A stretch of DNA of 6,217 nucleotides, from the NCBI GenBank assembly GCA_012032215.1, contig JAAURO010000113.1, forward strand, positions 1-6,217, written 5' to 3'. The position numbers were made by a program, and so were the translations under genes. Origin of the DNA: Limnobacter sp. Its GTDB lineage: Bacteria > Pseudomonadota > Gammaproteobacteria > Burkholderiales > Burkholderiaceae_B. Shown here piece after piece: positions 1 through 5,855 of the stretch; the stretch's first letter is position 1; the number at the start of each line of letters is the position of its first letter. Under the pieces are notes generated by a model. It made no database searches. It was not told where the DNA came from and saw only the letters and a list, made by a program, of their open reading frames with translations.

Positions 1-2
1 AC

Positions 3-1058
3 CGGGAAAAACAGACTGAAGAGCACAGCCGCCACAAAACCCTGTTAAGCGAAAGCATGGAGAGCATGCAGCAAGACCACGCCGATCTGCTGGCAACTCT
101 GGACATTGCGTTGGGCGAAGACACCGAAGACATTGTGGACCACGTGCTTGAGCAGCTTCAGCAAGGCGATGTGCCACGCCTTCGAGAAGAAATAAACCGC
201 ATGTTCAACGAAGAACTGAGTCGCGGATTCAAAGACCTGAACGAACTGCTGCATGACACGATGGACGAAATCCGCGATGGCATAGACAACAAGAACCAGG
301 TTCTGGAGCTGATTAACTTTGACAACGCCGGGCGCTACCTGCAAATTCGTGCCCTTGAAAACAAAGACAAAGATCTGCTGGAATTCAAAAAAGATTTGAA
401 CCTGTGTGCACGGCTGGAAGTTCGTTCCGGGCAAAGCACTTACGACACCCTGAAAGAACACGCCAGCAAAATGGTGAAACGCCTGCGCTCTGATCAAACC
501 GCCGATATTCGCTGGCGCGAACACGTGGTGACACCCAAAAACTGGTTTACTTTTGACATGGCTCTGGAAAACCGCCCGGACAGCACCGTCAACATGCTGC
601 CTGAAGGCGATCAAAGCGAAGGGTTTCGCGAAGTGTTGCGCGGCAGCGGCGAAAACTCAGGCGGCGAAAAAGAAAAGCTTGCTTACGTGGTACTGTGTGC
701 AGCCGCCATGGTGCAATACGGTATTTTTGGAAACCGTTCACGGTTCATGCGTTTTATGATGCTGGATGAAAGTTTTTCAAAATCGTCTTCAGAAACCGCA
801 CAAAAACCCCTGAGCCTTTTTGAACAGGTGGGCCTGCAGGTTTGCCTGCTCACTCCGCTGGAAAAAATTGAAGTGCTTGAGGGCTTTGTGCACACCGTTA
901 CCATGGTGCACAAACGGCAACGCACTTCGGAAATACTGAACATGACGATTGAAGAATACATGAGCAGTGGCACGCAGCGAGAAATGCGCATCAAGGCTGA
1001 AATTGAACGCCAGCGCACCCAGGGTGAACTTGATTTGTATGCAGCGAATGCTTCTTGA
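3..1058 (+). CDS. jetC: Wadjet/MksF-like SMC-type ATPase JetC, C-terminal part (5' truncated by window edge)
   Basis: The frame is open from base 3, so the gene enters from the left; the ATG at 57 is internal. The 351 visible residues start in a charged helical stretch typical of the descending arm of an SMC/Rad50 coiled coil and end in an ABC-ATPase head. The head shows an ABC signature, SGGEKEKLAY (Ser codon 657, about residue 219 of the fragment), and a Walker B, FMMLDESF (Asp 765, Glu 768; residues 255-256), followed by a switch-like segment with LLTPLEK and a closing TIEEY motif. This order is characteristic of the JetC/MksF/EptC family. In Wadjet, JetC dimerises, uses ATP to extrude DNA and, with JetA, JetB and the nuclease JetD, removes plasmids. 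Walker A would lie outside the window. The next gene is jetD, overlapping this stop, which supports the call strongly. The gene ends in tandem stops TGA TAA. Wadjet subtype cannot be assigned without jetA/jetB. Confidence 0.88.
   Translation, partial: REKQTEEHSRHKTLLSESMESMQQDHADLLATLDIALGEDTEDIVDHVLEQLQQGDVPRLREEINRMFNEELSRGFKDLNELLHDTMDEIRDGIDNKNQVLELINFDNAGRYLQIRALENKDKDLLEFKKDLNLCARLEVRSGQSTYDTLKEHASKMVKRLRSDQTADIRWREHVVTPKNWFTFDMALENRPDSTVNMLPEGDQSEGFREVLRGSGENSGGEKEKLAYVVLCAAAMVQYGIFGNRSRFMRFMMLDESFSKSSSETAQKPLSLFEQVGLQVCLLTPLEKIEVLEGFVHTVTMVHKRQRTSEILNMTIEEYMSSGTQREMRIKAEIERQRTQGELDLYAANAS
1021..1027 (+). promoter_or_regulatory. Shine-Dalgarno site for jetD inside the 3' end of jetC
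   Basis: AGGGTGA lies 11 bases before the ATG at 1039 and 20 bases before the next in-frame ATG at 1048. It therefore favours 1039 as the jetD start and implies translation coupled to jetC. Confidence 0.5.
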
Positions 1059-2347
1059 TAAAACGGGCACGCTCAACCCCTTCCCGGAATGCATACTGCT
1101 TCGCACTCACAAGCCCTGGTTTTGTGTGGATCAACTGGAAAACTGGCTAACCGGGCAAAACTACCTGAGCCTGCAAAGGCTTTACCTGAAACTGCCAAAC
1201 CCGATGCGGTTCACCTTGTTTTTCGGGTTAAAACTGGCACGGCGGCTTCAAAAGAAAAAGCATTTCAAGCGTTTTTGCAAGACCAGGCGCGCAACGCACA
1301 ACGTTTGGGTAACTGCCCCGGTTTCAGGCTGCTGAGCACCGAAACACAAACCGTAAAAACCGGTCTGGAACCGCAAACCGTGTGGGAACGTTTTTCGCTT
1401 TCGGTTGCTGATCTGGTTTTTTCAACACATCGTTACCGCAATCAAAACAGGCTTTGTGCCACAAGCAACTGCGACACTTCAAGGCTGCACTGGCTGGCGC
1501 CTGCAAAGAATTCAATTCACCTGCAAAAAAAACACTGCTTGAAGCCTTGTGCAAAACCCCTGCTTTGCATGTCGAACTGCTGTGCGAACAGGGCTTTACT
1601 GCGCTGCACGACAGCCTGCTTGAATTGCTGAAAGCGCGTGGAAAGGGCCCTCTGCAGGTGTATTTGCGTGAAATACACCTACCCAACATGCACACCAAGC
1701 ACTTGGGTCACAACCGAAAAGCGGCACTAAACCTGCTTCAGGTACTGACACCCTTTAGCCCTACCCTTCCTGAAACGCTTCAGGAAGAAACAACCCTGGA
1801 GGGTTTTTTAGGGCTTAAACACACGCCAATACCCTTTGCGGTGGAATTCCGCGTGCTGAATACACAACTTGCCGGGTTTCCACAGGGCACCCAAACTGCG
1901 AGCTTGCCCGTTTTGCAAGCCATTCTTGAGCATGCAAACCACCCGGTTTCCAAAGTAATTATTCTAGAGAACCGCGCCACTTACCTGAGTTTGCTGGCAC
2001 CAGACACAAAGCCCTGCCTGCTGATTCTTGGTGCCGGGTACGCCTGTTTGGGCCTTGCTCGCTCAACCATTCTGACCCAACCCGGCCTGGAAGTGGTGTA
2101 CCAAGGCGATATGGACATTGACGGCTTTTTGATTTTGTCGCGCTTGCGCAAAAAACTTGCCCTGAAAGGGGTGGCACTGCGCAGCGAAAAAATGACAGTT
2201 GCAACATTCAATGCCAACCTGCATCTGTGTGGGCAAGACACCGGAAAAACCCTTCCGGCCCACGAGGTGCTTTGCCTGGAACCCGCAGAACAAGCCTGCC
2301 TGGACATCTTGCACGGCAGACGAATCGAGCAGGAATTTGTGCAGTAA
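1039..2347 (+). CDS. jetD: Wadjet nuclease subunit JetD (Toprim/TopoVI A-like), apparent frame broken twice
   Basis: JetD is the subunit of Wadjet that cleaves DNA after JetABC has extruded a small circle. The C-terminal 297 residues are intact from 1454 and carry family hallmarks: YLREIHLP followed by HTKHLGHNR, an EFRVLN strand, a Toprim acidic Glu in IILEN (codon 1967), GAGYACLG, the metal-binding DxD in GDMDIDG (codons 2108 and 2114) and a final RIEQEFV. The N-terminal part is spread over three frames: frame 1 from 1039 to about 1199, frame 3 to about 1420, then frame 2. Restoring one base near 1197-1199 (AAA) and one in the T6 run at 1417-1422 gives a continuous protein of about 436 residues, a plausible JetD length, with Glu 311 and Asp 358/360. 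The start at 1039 overlaps jetC by 20 bases and has a Shine-Dalgarno; 1048 is the alternative. Identity is firm for the C-terminal domain; the N-terminal reconstruction is inference. If the breaks are real, the gene is a pseudogene. Confidence 0.85.
1195..1203 (+). other. Apparent frame break 1 in jetD (frame 1 to frame 3)
   Basis: The frame-1 peptide reading RLYLKLP continues best in frame 3 as KPDAVHLVFRVKTG. The join needs one extra base at the AAACCC stretch, most simply a fourth A after CC. This looks like a one-base homopolymer deletion in the sequence. Confidence 0.6.
1413..1426 (+). other. Apparent frame break 2 in jetD at a T6 run (frame 3 to frame 2)
   Basis: Frame 3 reads WERFSLSVADLVF into TTTTTT (1417-1422). 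Frame 2 is blocked by a TGA at 1409-1411 but reads FNTSLPQSKQ after the run, leading into the intact C-terminal part. A seventh T would join them. Confidence 0.65.
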
Positions 2348-2364
2348 ACCATGCAGTAAACCCA
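2341..2364 (+). repeat. 12-bp tandem duplication covering the jetD stop codon
   Basis: GCAGTAAACCAT is followed immediately by GCAGTAAACCCA, with the first ten bases identical. Because the unit is four codons long, the second copy places another in-frame TAA at 2357-2359, a back-up stop. It looks like a small slippage duplication. Confidence 0.7.
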
Positions 2365-2451
2365 ATAACCCAGAGCAAGCATATGCGTTGCGCCTTGGCA
2401 CAAAAAGGAGTAAGGTGCCACCTCTGTCCGTGCTTCTTGCCGCAGCCCGAA

Positions 2452-2477
2452 GCACTGTTAGTCTCACGCACTGTTAG
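2452..2477 (+). repeat. 10-bp direct repeat upstream of fabI
   Basis: GCACTGTTAG occurs at 2452-2461 and again at 2468-2477, a 16-bp period with a 6-bp spacer. The second copy ends 17 bases before the fabI start. The position would suit an operator or an upstream promoter element, but the 16-bp period is not a simple number of helical turns and a replication slip would look the same. Confidence 0.6.
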
Positions 2478-2481
2478 CTCC

Positions 2482-2488
2482 AAAAGGA
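2482..2488 (+). promoter_or_regulatory. Shine-Dalgarno site for fabI
   Basis: AAAAGGA ends six bases before ATG 2495 and nine before ATG 2498. Either of the two adjacent Met codons could start translation, and the product differs by one residue. Confidence 0.6.
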
Positions 2489-2494
2489 ATCCCG

Positions 2495-3253
2495 ATGATG
2501 CAAGGCAAAAAAGGCCTTATCGTAGGTGTTGCCAATGAACACTCCATCGCGTGGGGTTGCGCCCAAGCCGTGCACCAGGCAGGCGGCGAGCTCGCCCTGA
2601 CTTACCTCAACGAAAAAGCAAGGCCTTACGTAGAGCCACTTGCCACGTCTATTCATGCACCCGTTTTTATGCCGCTGGATGTCACCAACCCGGCACAGGC
2701 AGAAGCGCTGTTTGCTGAAATAAAGCAGTGTTGGGGGCGTTTGGACTTTCTGCTACATGCCGTTGCTTTTGCACCCAAAGCCGATTTGCACGGTCGGTTT
2801 ACCGATTCATCCGGCGAGGGGTTTTCTACGGCAATGGACATTTCTTGCCACTCTTTGGTGCGCCTGGCAAAAGCCGCCGAACCCTTGATGACAGAAGGCG
2901 GTTCTATTTTAACCATGAGTTACTACGGCTCTGAAAAAGTAGTACCCGGATACGGAATGATGGGTCCGGTGAAAGCCGCCCTGGAAGCCTCGGTGCGCTA
3001 TTTGGCAGCAGAACTGGCTCCGCGTGGAATTCGTGTCAACGCATTGTCGCCCGGCCCCATTAAAACCCGTGCTGCCTCTGGCTTGGCACACTTTGATGCA
3101 CTGGTGCAAAAAGCCACCGATGAAGCACCACTTCACCAGGTAACCACCATTGAAGAAGTGGGCAATGCTGCGGCATTTCTTCTATCGAACAATGCCCGCC
3201 ACGTGTTAGGGCAAGTTATTTACGTAGATGGTGGTTACAACATCATGGGATGA
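2495..3253 (+). CDS. fabI: Enoyl-[acyl-carrier-protein] reductase FabI
   Basis: FabI catalyses the last reduction of each fatty-acid elongation cycle, trans-2-enoyl-ACP to acyl-ACP, using NADH or NADPH in the cytoplasm. The 252-residue product is full length for the family (about 250-270). The FabI nucleotide-binding loop GVANEHSIAWG is at residues 11-21, replacing the GxxxGxG of classical SDRs. The active-site set Tyr143, Tyr153 and Lys160 (Y-x6-K) sits in YYGSEKVVPGYGMMGPVK and matches E. coli Tyr146, Tyr156 and Lys163 in spacing. The C-terminus, IYVDGGYNIMG, is typical. The frame is unbroken. phaC begins 6 bp downstream, so the two are almost surely co-transcribed. As I recall, fabI beside this phaC subfamily, often with phosphotransacetylase and acetate kinase genes, recurs in proteobacteria; here Wadjet genes lie upstream instead. 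It may therefore be a second, PHA-linked FabI rather than the housekeeping copy. The family call is secure; the specialised role is inference. Confidence 0.95.
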   Translation: MMQGKKGLIVGVANEHSIAWGCAQAVHQAGGELALTYLNEKARPYVEPLATSIHAPVFMPLDVTNPAQAEALFAEIKQCWGRLDFLLHAVAFAPKADLHGRFTDSSGEGFSTAMDISCHSLVRLAKAAEPLMTEGGSILTMSYYGSEKVVPGYGMMGPVKAALEASVRYLAAELAPRGIRVNALSPGPIKTRAASGLAHFDALVQKATDEAPLHQVTTIEEVGNAAAFLLSNNARHVLGQVIYVDGGYNIMG

Positions 3254-3259
3254 TGGCAA

Positions 3260-4998
3260 ATGTCAAACCCTGTACCAACGGAAAGCAACAACCAGTTTGA
3301 TTTACTCGACAAAACCTTTCAGGGCAGATTGGGCGAACTTACTTCTGGAATCAGCCCGGCTGCACTCAGCACTGCCTACTACTCCTGGCTAAGCCAACTG
3401 GCGCTTTCGCCAGGGCGCTTGCTGGAGTTGGCGCTTTACCCCGCACTGCGCTGGCAAAGCCACGTGCTGAATGCAACTGGTAACGCATTACAGCCCACCT
3501 GCACCGACCCACGTTTTCAGGGCAAGGGCTGGCAAGAAGCCCCTTGGCACCTTTTGGCCCAAAACTTTGGGCTTGCAGAAGACTGGTGGAAACGTGCCAC
3601 CACTGAGCTGCCAGGGCTGCCCCCGCATGTACAGCGCACTGTGTCGTTCATGACACGGCAAATTCTGGATGCGCTGTCTCCTTCCAATTTTGTGGGTACC
3701 AACCCAGAGTTGCTTCAGGCAACCATTGAAAGCAACGGCAAAAACCTTGCAATGTGGGCACAAAACCAGTTCAAGCAAGCGCAACAACGCATCAGTGGTG
3801 CCCCGGCGCCCCGGCATGGAAGAATTTGTGGTGGGTAAAAACCTGGCGGTAACCCCCGGGCGCGTGGTGTTTCGCAACCACCTCATGGAGCTGATTCAAT
3901 ACGCGCCGCAGGGCAAAACGGTTTACAAAGAACCGATTTTAATGCTGCCTGCCTGGATCATGAAATACTACATTCTGGATTTGTCGCCCAACAACTCGCT
4001 GGTGAACTGGCTGGTTGGGAAGGCCACACGGTGTTTATGGTGTCGTGGCGCAACCCCGATGCAAACGATCGCGACCTGGGACTGGACGACTACTACCGCC
4101 AGGGTGCCATGGCGGCTATCGACTTTGTTTCCAACCTGATGCCAGATGCAGGCATACACCTGGCAGGGTATTGCCTGGGCGGTACGCTTGCCACTCTTAC
4201 CGCTGCCGGCATGGCTAGCCAAGGCGACAAACGTCTTAAAAGCCTGACGCTACTGGCTGCGCAGGCCGATTTTACCGAGGCTGGCGAGCTCATGCTTTTT
4301 GTCACCGAAAGCGAACTGGCCTTTCTGAAAAACATGATGTGGTACAAGGGATACCTGGAAGGCAATCAAATGACCAAAACTTTCCAGCTGCTACAAGCCC
4401 GGGAGCTGATTTGGTCAAAAATGGTTAACGACCTTCAACACACTGAACCGCGCGGTGTCATCGACTTGCTTGCCTGGAATGCCGACACCACACGCATGCC
4501 TTACAAAATGCACAGCGAGTACCTGGAAAAACTTTTTTTGCACAACGATTTTGTGGAAGGCCGGTTTGCCATTGAAGGGCAAAAAGTGGCACCGGAAAAC
4601 ATCAAGCTGCCTGTTTTTGCAGTGGGCACCGAAGAAGATTTCGTGGCACCCTGGCGTTCGGTGTACAAGGCGCGCACGCTCGTCAACTCACCTGACTACA
4701 CGTTCCTCCTCACCAGTGGTGGGCACAACGCGGGCGTGATCAGCGGACCGGTGAATCCGAAGCGGCGGCACCGGGTTCTCACGTGGACGGATGCCACCAC
4801 GACGCTGACCCCGGACGAGTGGCTCACGCAGGCGCGCTGCATGCGGGTTCCTGGTGGCCGACGTGGCAGAAGTGGCTGGTAGCGCATTCCGCCGCGCAGC
4901 GCGTGGCGCCGCCACCCAATATCGACGTGACGGATGCGCAGAGGCTGGGCGATGCTCCTGAACTGGGCGATGCTCCGGGCCGGTACGTTTTCGACTGA
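3260..4998 (+). CDS. phaC: Poly(3-hydroxyalkanoate) synthase PhaC, three apparent frame breaks and a mosaic 3' end
   Basis: PhaC polymerises 3-hydroxyacyl-CoA into polyhydroxyalkanoate at the granule surface. Pieces in order: frame 2 from 3260 (DPRFQGKGW, then DALSPSNF), frame 3 from about 3813 (GKNLAVTPGRVVF, then WIMKYYILDLSP), frame 2 from about 4019 (VFMVSWRNPD) and frame 1 from about 4837 (GSWWPTWQKW, then DAPGRYV). Removing one base near 3812 and adding one near 4017 and one near 4835 gives about 579 residues, normal for class I-like synthases. The triad is visible: Cys in GYCLGG (codon 4172, about residue 305), Asp in GTEEDFVAPW (4637, about 460) and His in GGHNAG (4724, about 489); spacings resemble Cys319/Asp480/His508 of the Cupriavidus enzyme. 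Start 3260 follows fabI by 6 bp with only a weak Shine-Dalgarno (GGATGATGG), suggesting coupling. GC content rises sharply between the Asp and His codons. The family call is secure; whether the gene works as sequenced is doubtful. Confidence 0.92.
3800..3818 (+). other. Apparent frame break 1 in phaC at a C4 run (frame 2 to frame 3)
   Basis: Frame 2 reads QQRISGAPAP and then runs to a TAA at 3836-3838. Frame 3 picks up conserved PhaC sequence, PGMEEFVVGKNLAVTPG. Removing one C from CCCC (3809-3812) joins them, so this is a one-base insertion, the opposite sign from the jetD breaks. Confidence 0.7.
4014..4021 (+). other. Apparent frame break 2 in phaC at a G3 run (frame 3 to frame 2)
   Basis: Frame 3 reads LDLSPNNSLVNWLV, and conserved sequence continues in frame 2 as EGHTVFMVSWRNPD. 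One extra G at 4017-4019 gives WLVGEGHTVF, which matches the family pattern WLVxxGHTVF. Confidence 0.75.
4640..4735. other. Composition switch inside phaC (candidate recombination or assembly junction)
   Basis: By hand count, GC is about 38% in 4501-4560 and 50% in 4561-4620, then 62% in 4621-4680, 60% in 4681-4740 and 68% in 4741-4800, and stays near 67-70% in lines counted within the next gene. Third codon positions switch to G/C at the same place. The protein stays collinear across the switch, which lies between the conserved DFVAPW and GGHNAG motifs. Confidence 0.7.
4826..4848 (+). other. Apparent frame break 3 in phaC (frame 2 to frame 1)
   Basis: Frame 2 reads TPDEWLTQA and then degenerates to a TAG at 4880-4882. 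Frame 1 carries the conserved LHAGSWWPTWQKWL and ends at TGA 4996-4998. One base is missing in or near the GCGCGC run at 4832-4837. Confidence 0.7.
4945..4980 (+). repeat. 18-bp tandem duplication near the phaC 3' end
   Basis: CTGGGCGATGCTCC occurs at 4945-4958 and 4963-4976, exactly 18 bases apart, encoding LGDAPE then LGDAPG. The second copy forms the conserved DAPGRYV end of PhaC; the first is an extra six-residue copy that keeps the frame. Confidence 0.75.
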
Positions 4999-5026
4999 CC
5001 TAATCTACAGACGGGGACAACAACAA

Positions 5027-5785
5027 ATGCAGATCAGCGGCAAGATCACGGTGATTACTGGAGCGGGCCGCGGAATCGGCCGCGCACTGAGCCTGGAGTT
5101 CGCGCGGCGCGGTGCGAGCCTGGCGCTGCTGGACCTGGATGCGGCCGGTATTGCCGAAACGCAGAAGCTGTGTACTGACCTTGGAGCCGCGGCCCGCACC
5201 TACCAGCTGAATATCACGAACGAGGAGCAGGTGACCGCGACGATGCAGCGCATCGTTGCCGACTTCGGCCGCCTCGATGTGCTGATCAACAATGCCGGGA
5301 TCGTGAAGGATGCACTGCTGGTCAAGGCAAAGGACGGCCAGGTGACCGACAAGATGTCGCTCGCTCAATGGCAGGCGGTGATCGACGTGAACCTTACCGC
5401 CGTATTCCTGTGCGCCCGCGAAGCTGCGCAACATATGGTCGGCTTCGGCGGCGGCGTTATCATCAACATCTCCAGCATCTCGCGCGCCGGCAACGCCGGG
5501 CAGACCAACTACACGGCCGCAAAGGCGGGCGTGGCGGCGATGACGGTGGTGTGGGCGAAGGAGCTGGCCCGCTACGGCATCCGCGTAGCCTCCATCGCAC
5601 CGGGGTTCACCAAGACGGACCTCACTGCAGCAATGCGGCCGGAGGTTCTGGAAAAGGCGGTCGCACCAGTACCCCTGAAGCGGCTCGGAGCGCCGGAGGA
5701 GATCGCACACGGGGCGGTGTTCATCGTCGAGAATGATTTCTTCACGGGGCGCAGCGTCGACATCGACGGCGGCTTGCGGTTCTAG
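5027..5785 (+). CDS. FabG-like short-chain dehydrogenase/reductase
   Basis: This is a classical NAD(P)-dependent SDR of 252 residues, normal for 3-oxoacyl-ACP/CoA reductases. Visible motifs are the Rossmann glycine loop TGAGRGIG (residues 11-18), NNAG, the catalytic Asn122 in DVNLTAVF, Ser149 in NISSIS, the YxxxK pair Tyr162 and Lys166, PGFTKTD, and a C-terminal DIDGGLRF. The ORF is open from 4934, but ATG 5027 is chosen because the SDR fold begins there; 4934 would overlap phaC. Its Shine-Dalgarno is weak (ACGGGG, 5011-5016). It follows phaC by 28 bp, so it may be in the same transcript and act on 3-oxoacyl thioesters. An extra loop, [12 protein letters not shown], after [11 protein letters not shown] sets it apart from PhaB acetoacetyl-CoA reductases and from canonical FabG, so I give no symbol. 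The SDR class is certain; the substrate is not. Confidence 0.9.
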   Translation: MQISGKITVITGAGRGIGRALSLEFARRGASLALLDLDAAGIAETQKLCTDLGAAARTYQLNITNEEQVTATMQRIVADFGRLDVLINNAGIVKDALLVKAKDGQVTDKMSLAQWQAVIDVNLTAVFLCAREAAQHMVGFGGGVIINISSISRAGNAGQTNYTAAKAGVAAMTVVWAKELARYGIRVASIAPGFTKTDLTAAMRPEVLEKAVAPVPLKRLGAPEEIAHGAVFIVENDFFTGRSVDIDGGLRF

Positions 5786-5841
5786 CCAGGCCTACCAGAG
5801 ACGGGACCGGGGCCACATCGATACTCCGGGATACCACTATC

Positions 5842-5848
5842 AAAAGGA
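5842..5848 (+). promoter_or_regulatory. Shine-Dalgarno site for the gamma-carbonic-anhydrase-like gene
   Basis: AAAAGGA lies seven bases before the ATG at 5856 and fixes that start. The 70-bp gap after the SDR stop shows no evident terminator, so read-through from upstream is possible. Confidence 0.65.
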
Positions 5849-5855
5849 TCCGCAG

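Larger units (their letters stand above)
2348..2494. other. 147-bp intergenic region between jetD and fabI
   Basis: This is the only sizeable gap in the window. It holds the second copy of the stop-codon duplication, an 11-bp palindrome AGGTGCCACCT (2413-2423), a TTGGCA that could be a -35 element (2395-2400) but with no good -10 at 16-18 bases, and a 10-bp direct repeat next to fabI. A fabI promoter is expected here because the gene upstream is unrelated in function, but I cannot fix it. I see no convincing GC hairpin plus T-run that would act as a jetD terminator, and no small ORF with a ribosome binding site. Confidence 0.5.

Noticed and set aside
45..614. Minus-strand ORF of 189 codons opposite jetC
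   Set aside because: It lies wholly within the well-supported JetC coding frame, and its translation is a low-complexity mix of Phe, Val, Gln and His with no recognisable motif.
967..1038. Earlier start for jetD at ATG 967
   Set aside because: This would overlap jetC by 92 bases with no Shine-Dalgarno, and the added residues resemble no JetD N-terminus.
1413..1426. Programmed ribosomal frameshift at the T6 run in jetD
   Set aside because: A second unrelated break lies 220 bases upstream and similar breaks occur in phaC and the last gene. No slippery heptamer with a following structure is evident, so indel error is simpler.
1089..1631. Separate small gene between jetC and the intact jetD part
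   Set aside because: Only its middle (about 1200-1420) reads like protein, and that part joins the JetD frames on either side. The ATG at 1089 lacks a Shine-Dalgarno and the tail past 1425 is Cys-rich nonsense.
2348..2494. Rho-independent terminator after jetD
   Set aside because: The only inverted repeat, AGGTGCCACCT, has a one-base loop and no following T-run, so it cannot act as an ordinary intrinsic terminator.
4783..4998. Separate 71-codon gene after phaC
   Set aside because: Its last part, GSWWPTWQKW through APGRYV, is the standard PhaC C-terminus in a shifted frame, so it belongs to phaC.
5000..5710. Long minus-strand ORF of 236 codons opposite the SDR
   Set aside because: It is antisense to a clear SDR in high-GC DNA, where long opposite-strand frames arise from codon bias. 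Its composition (rich in Arg, His and Leu) resembles no protein family and there is no ribosome binding site.
5027..5785. Calling the SDR phaB (acetoacetyl-CoA reductase)
   Set aside because: Only the location next to phaC suggests it. The extra loop after NNAG and the [13 protein letters not shown] segment do not match the PhaB pattern I know.
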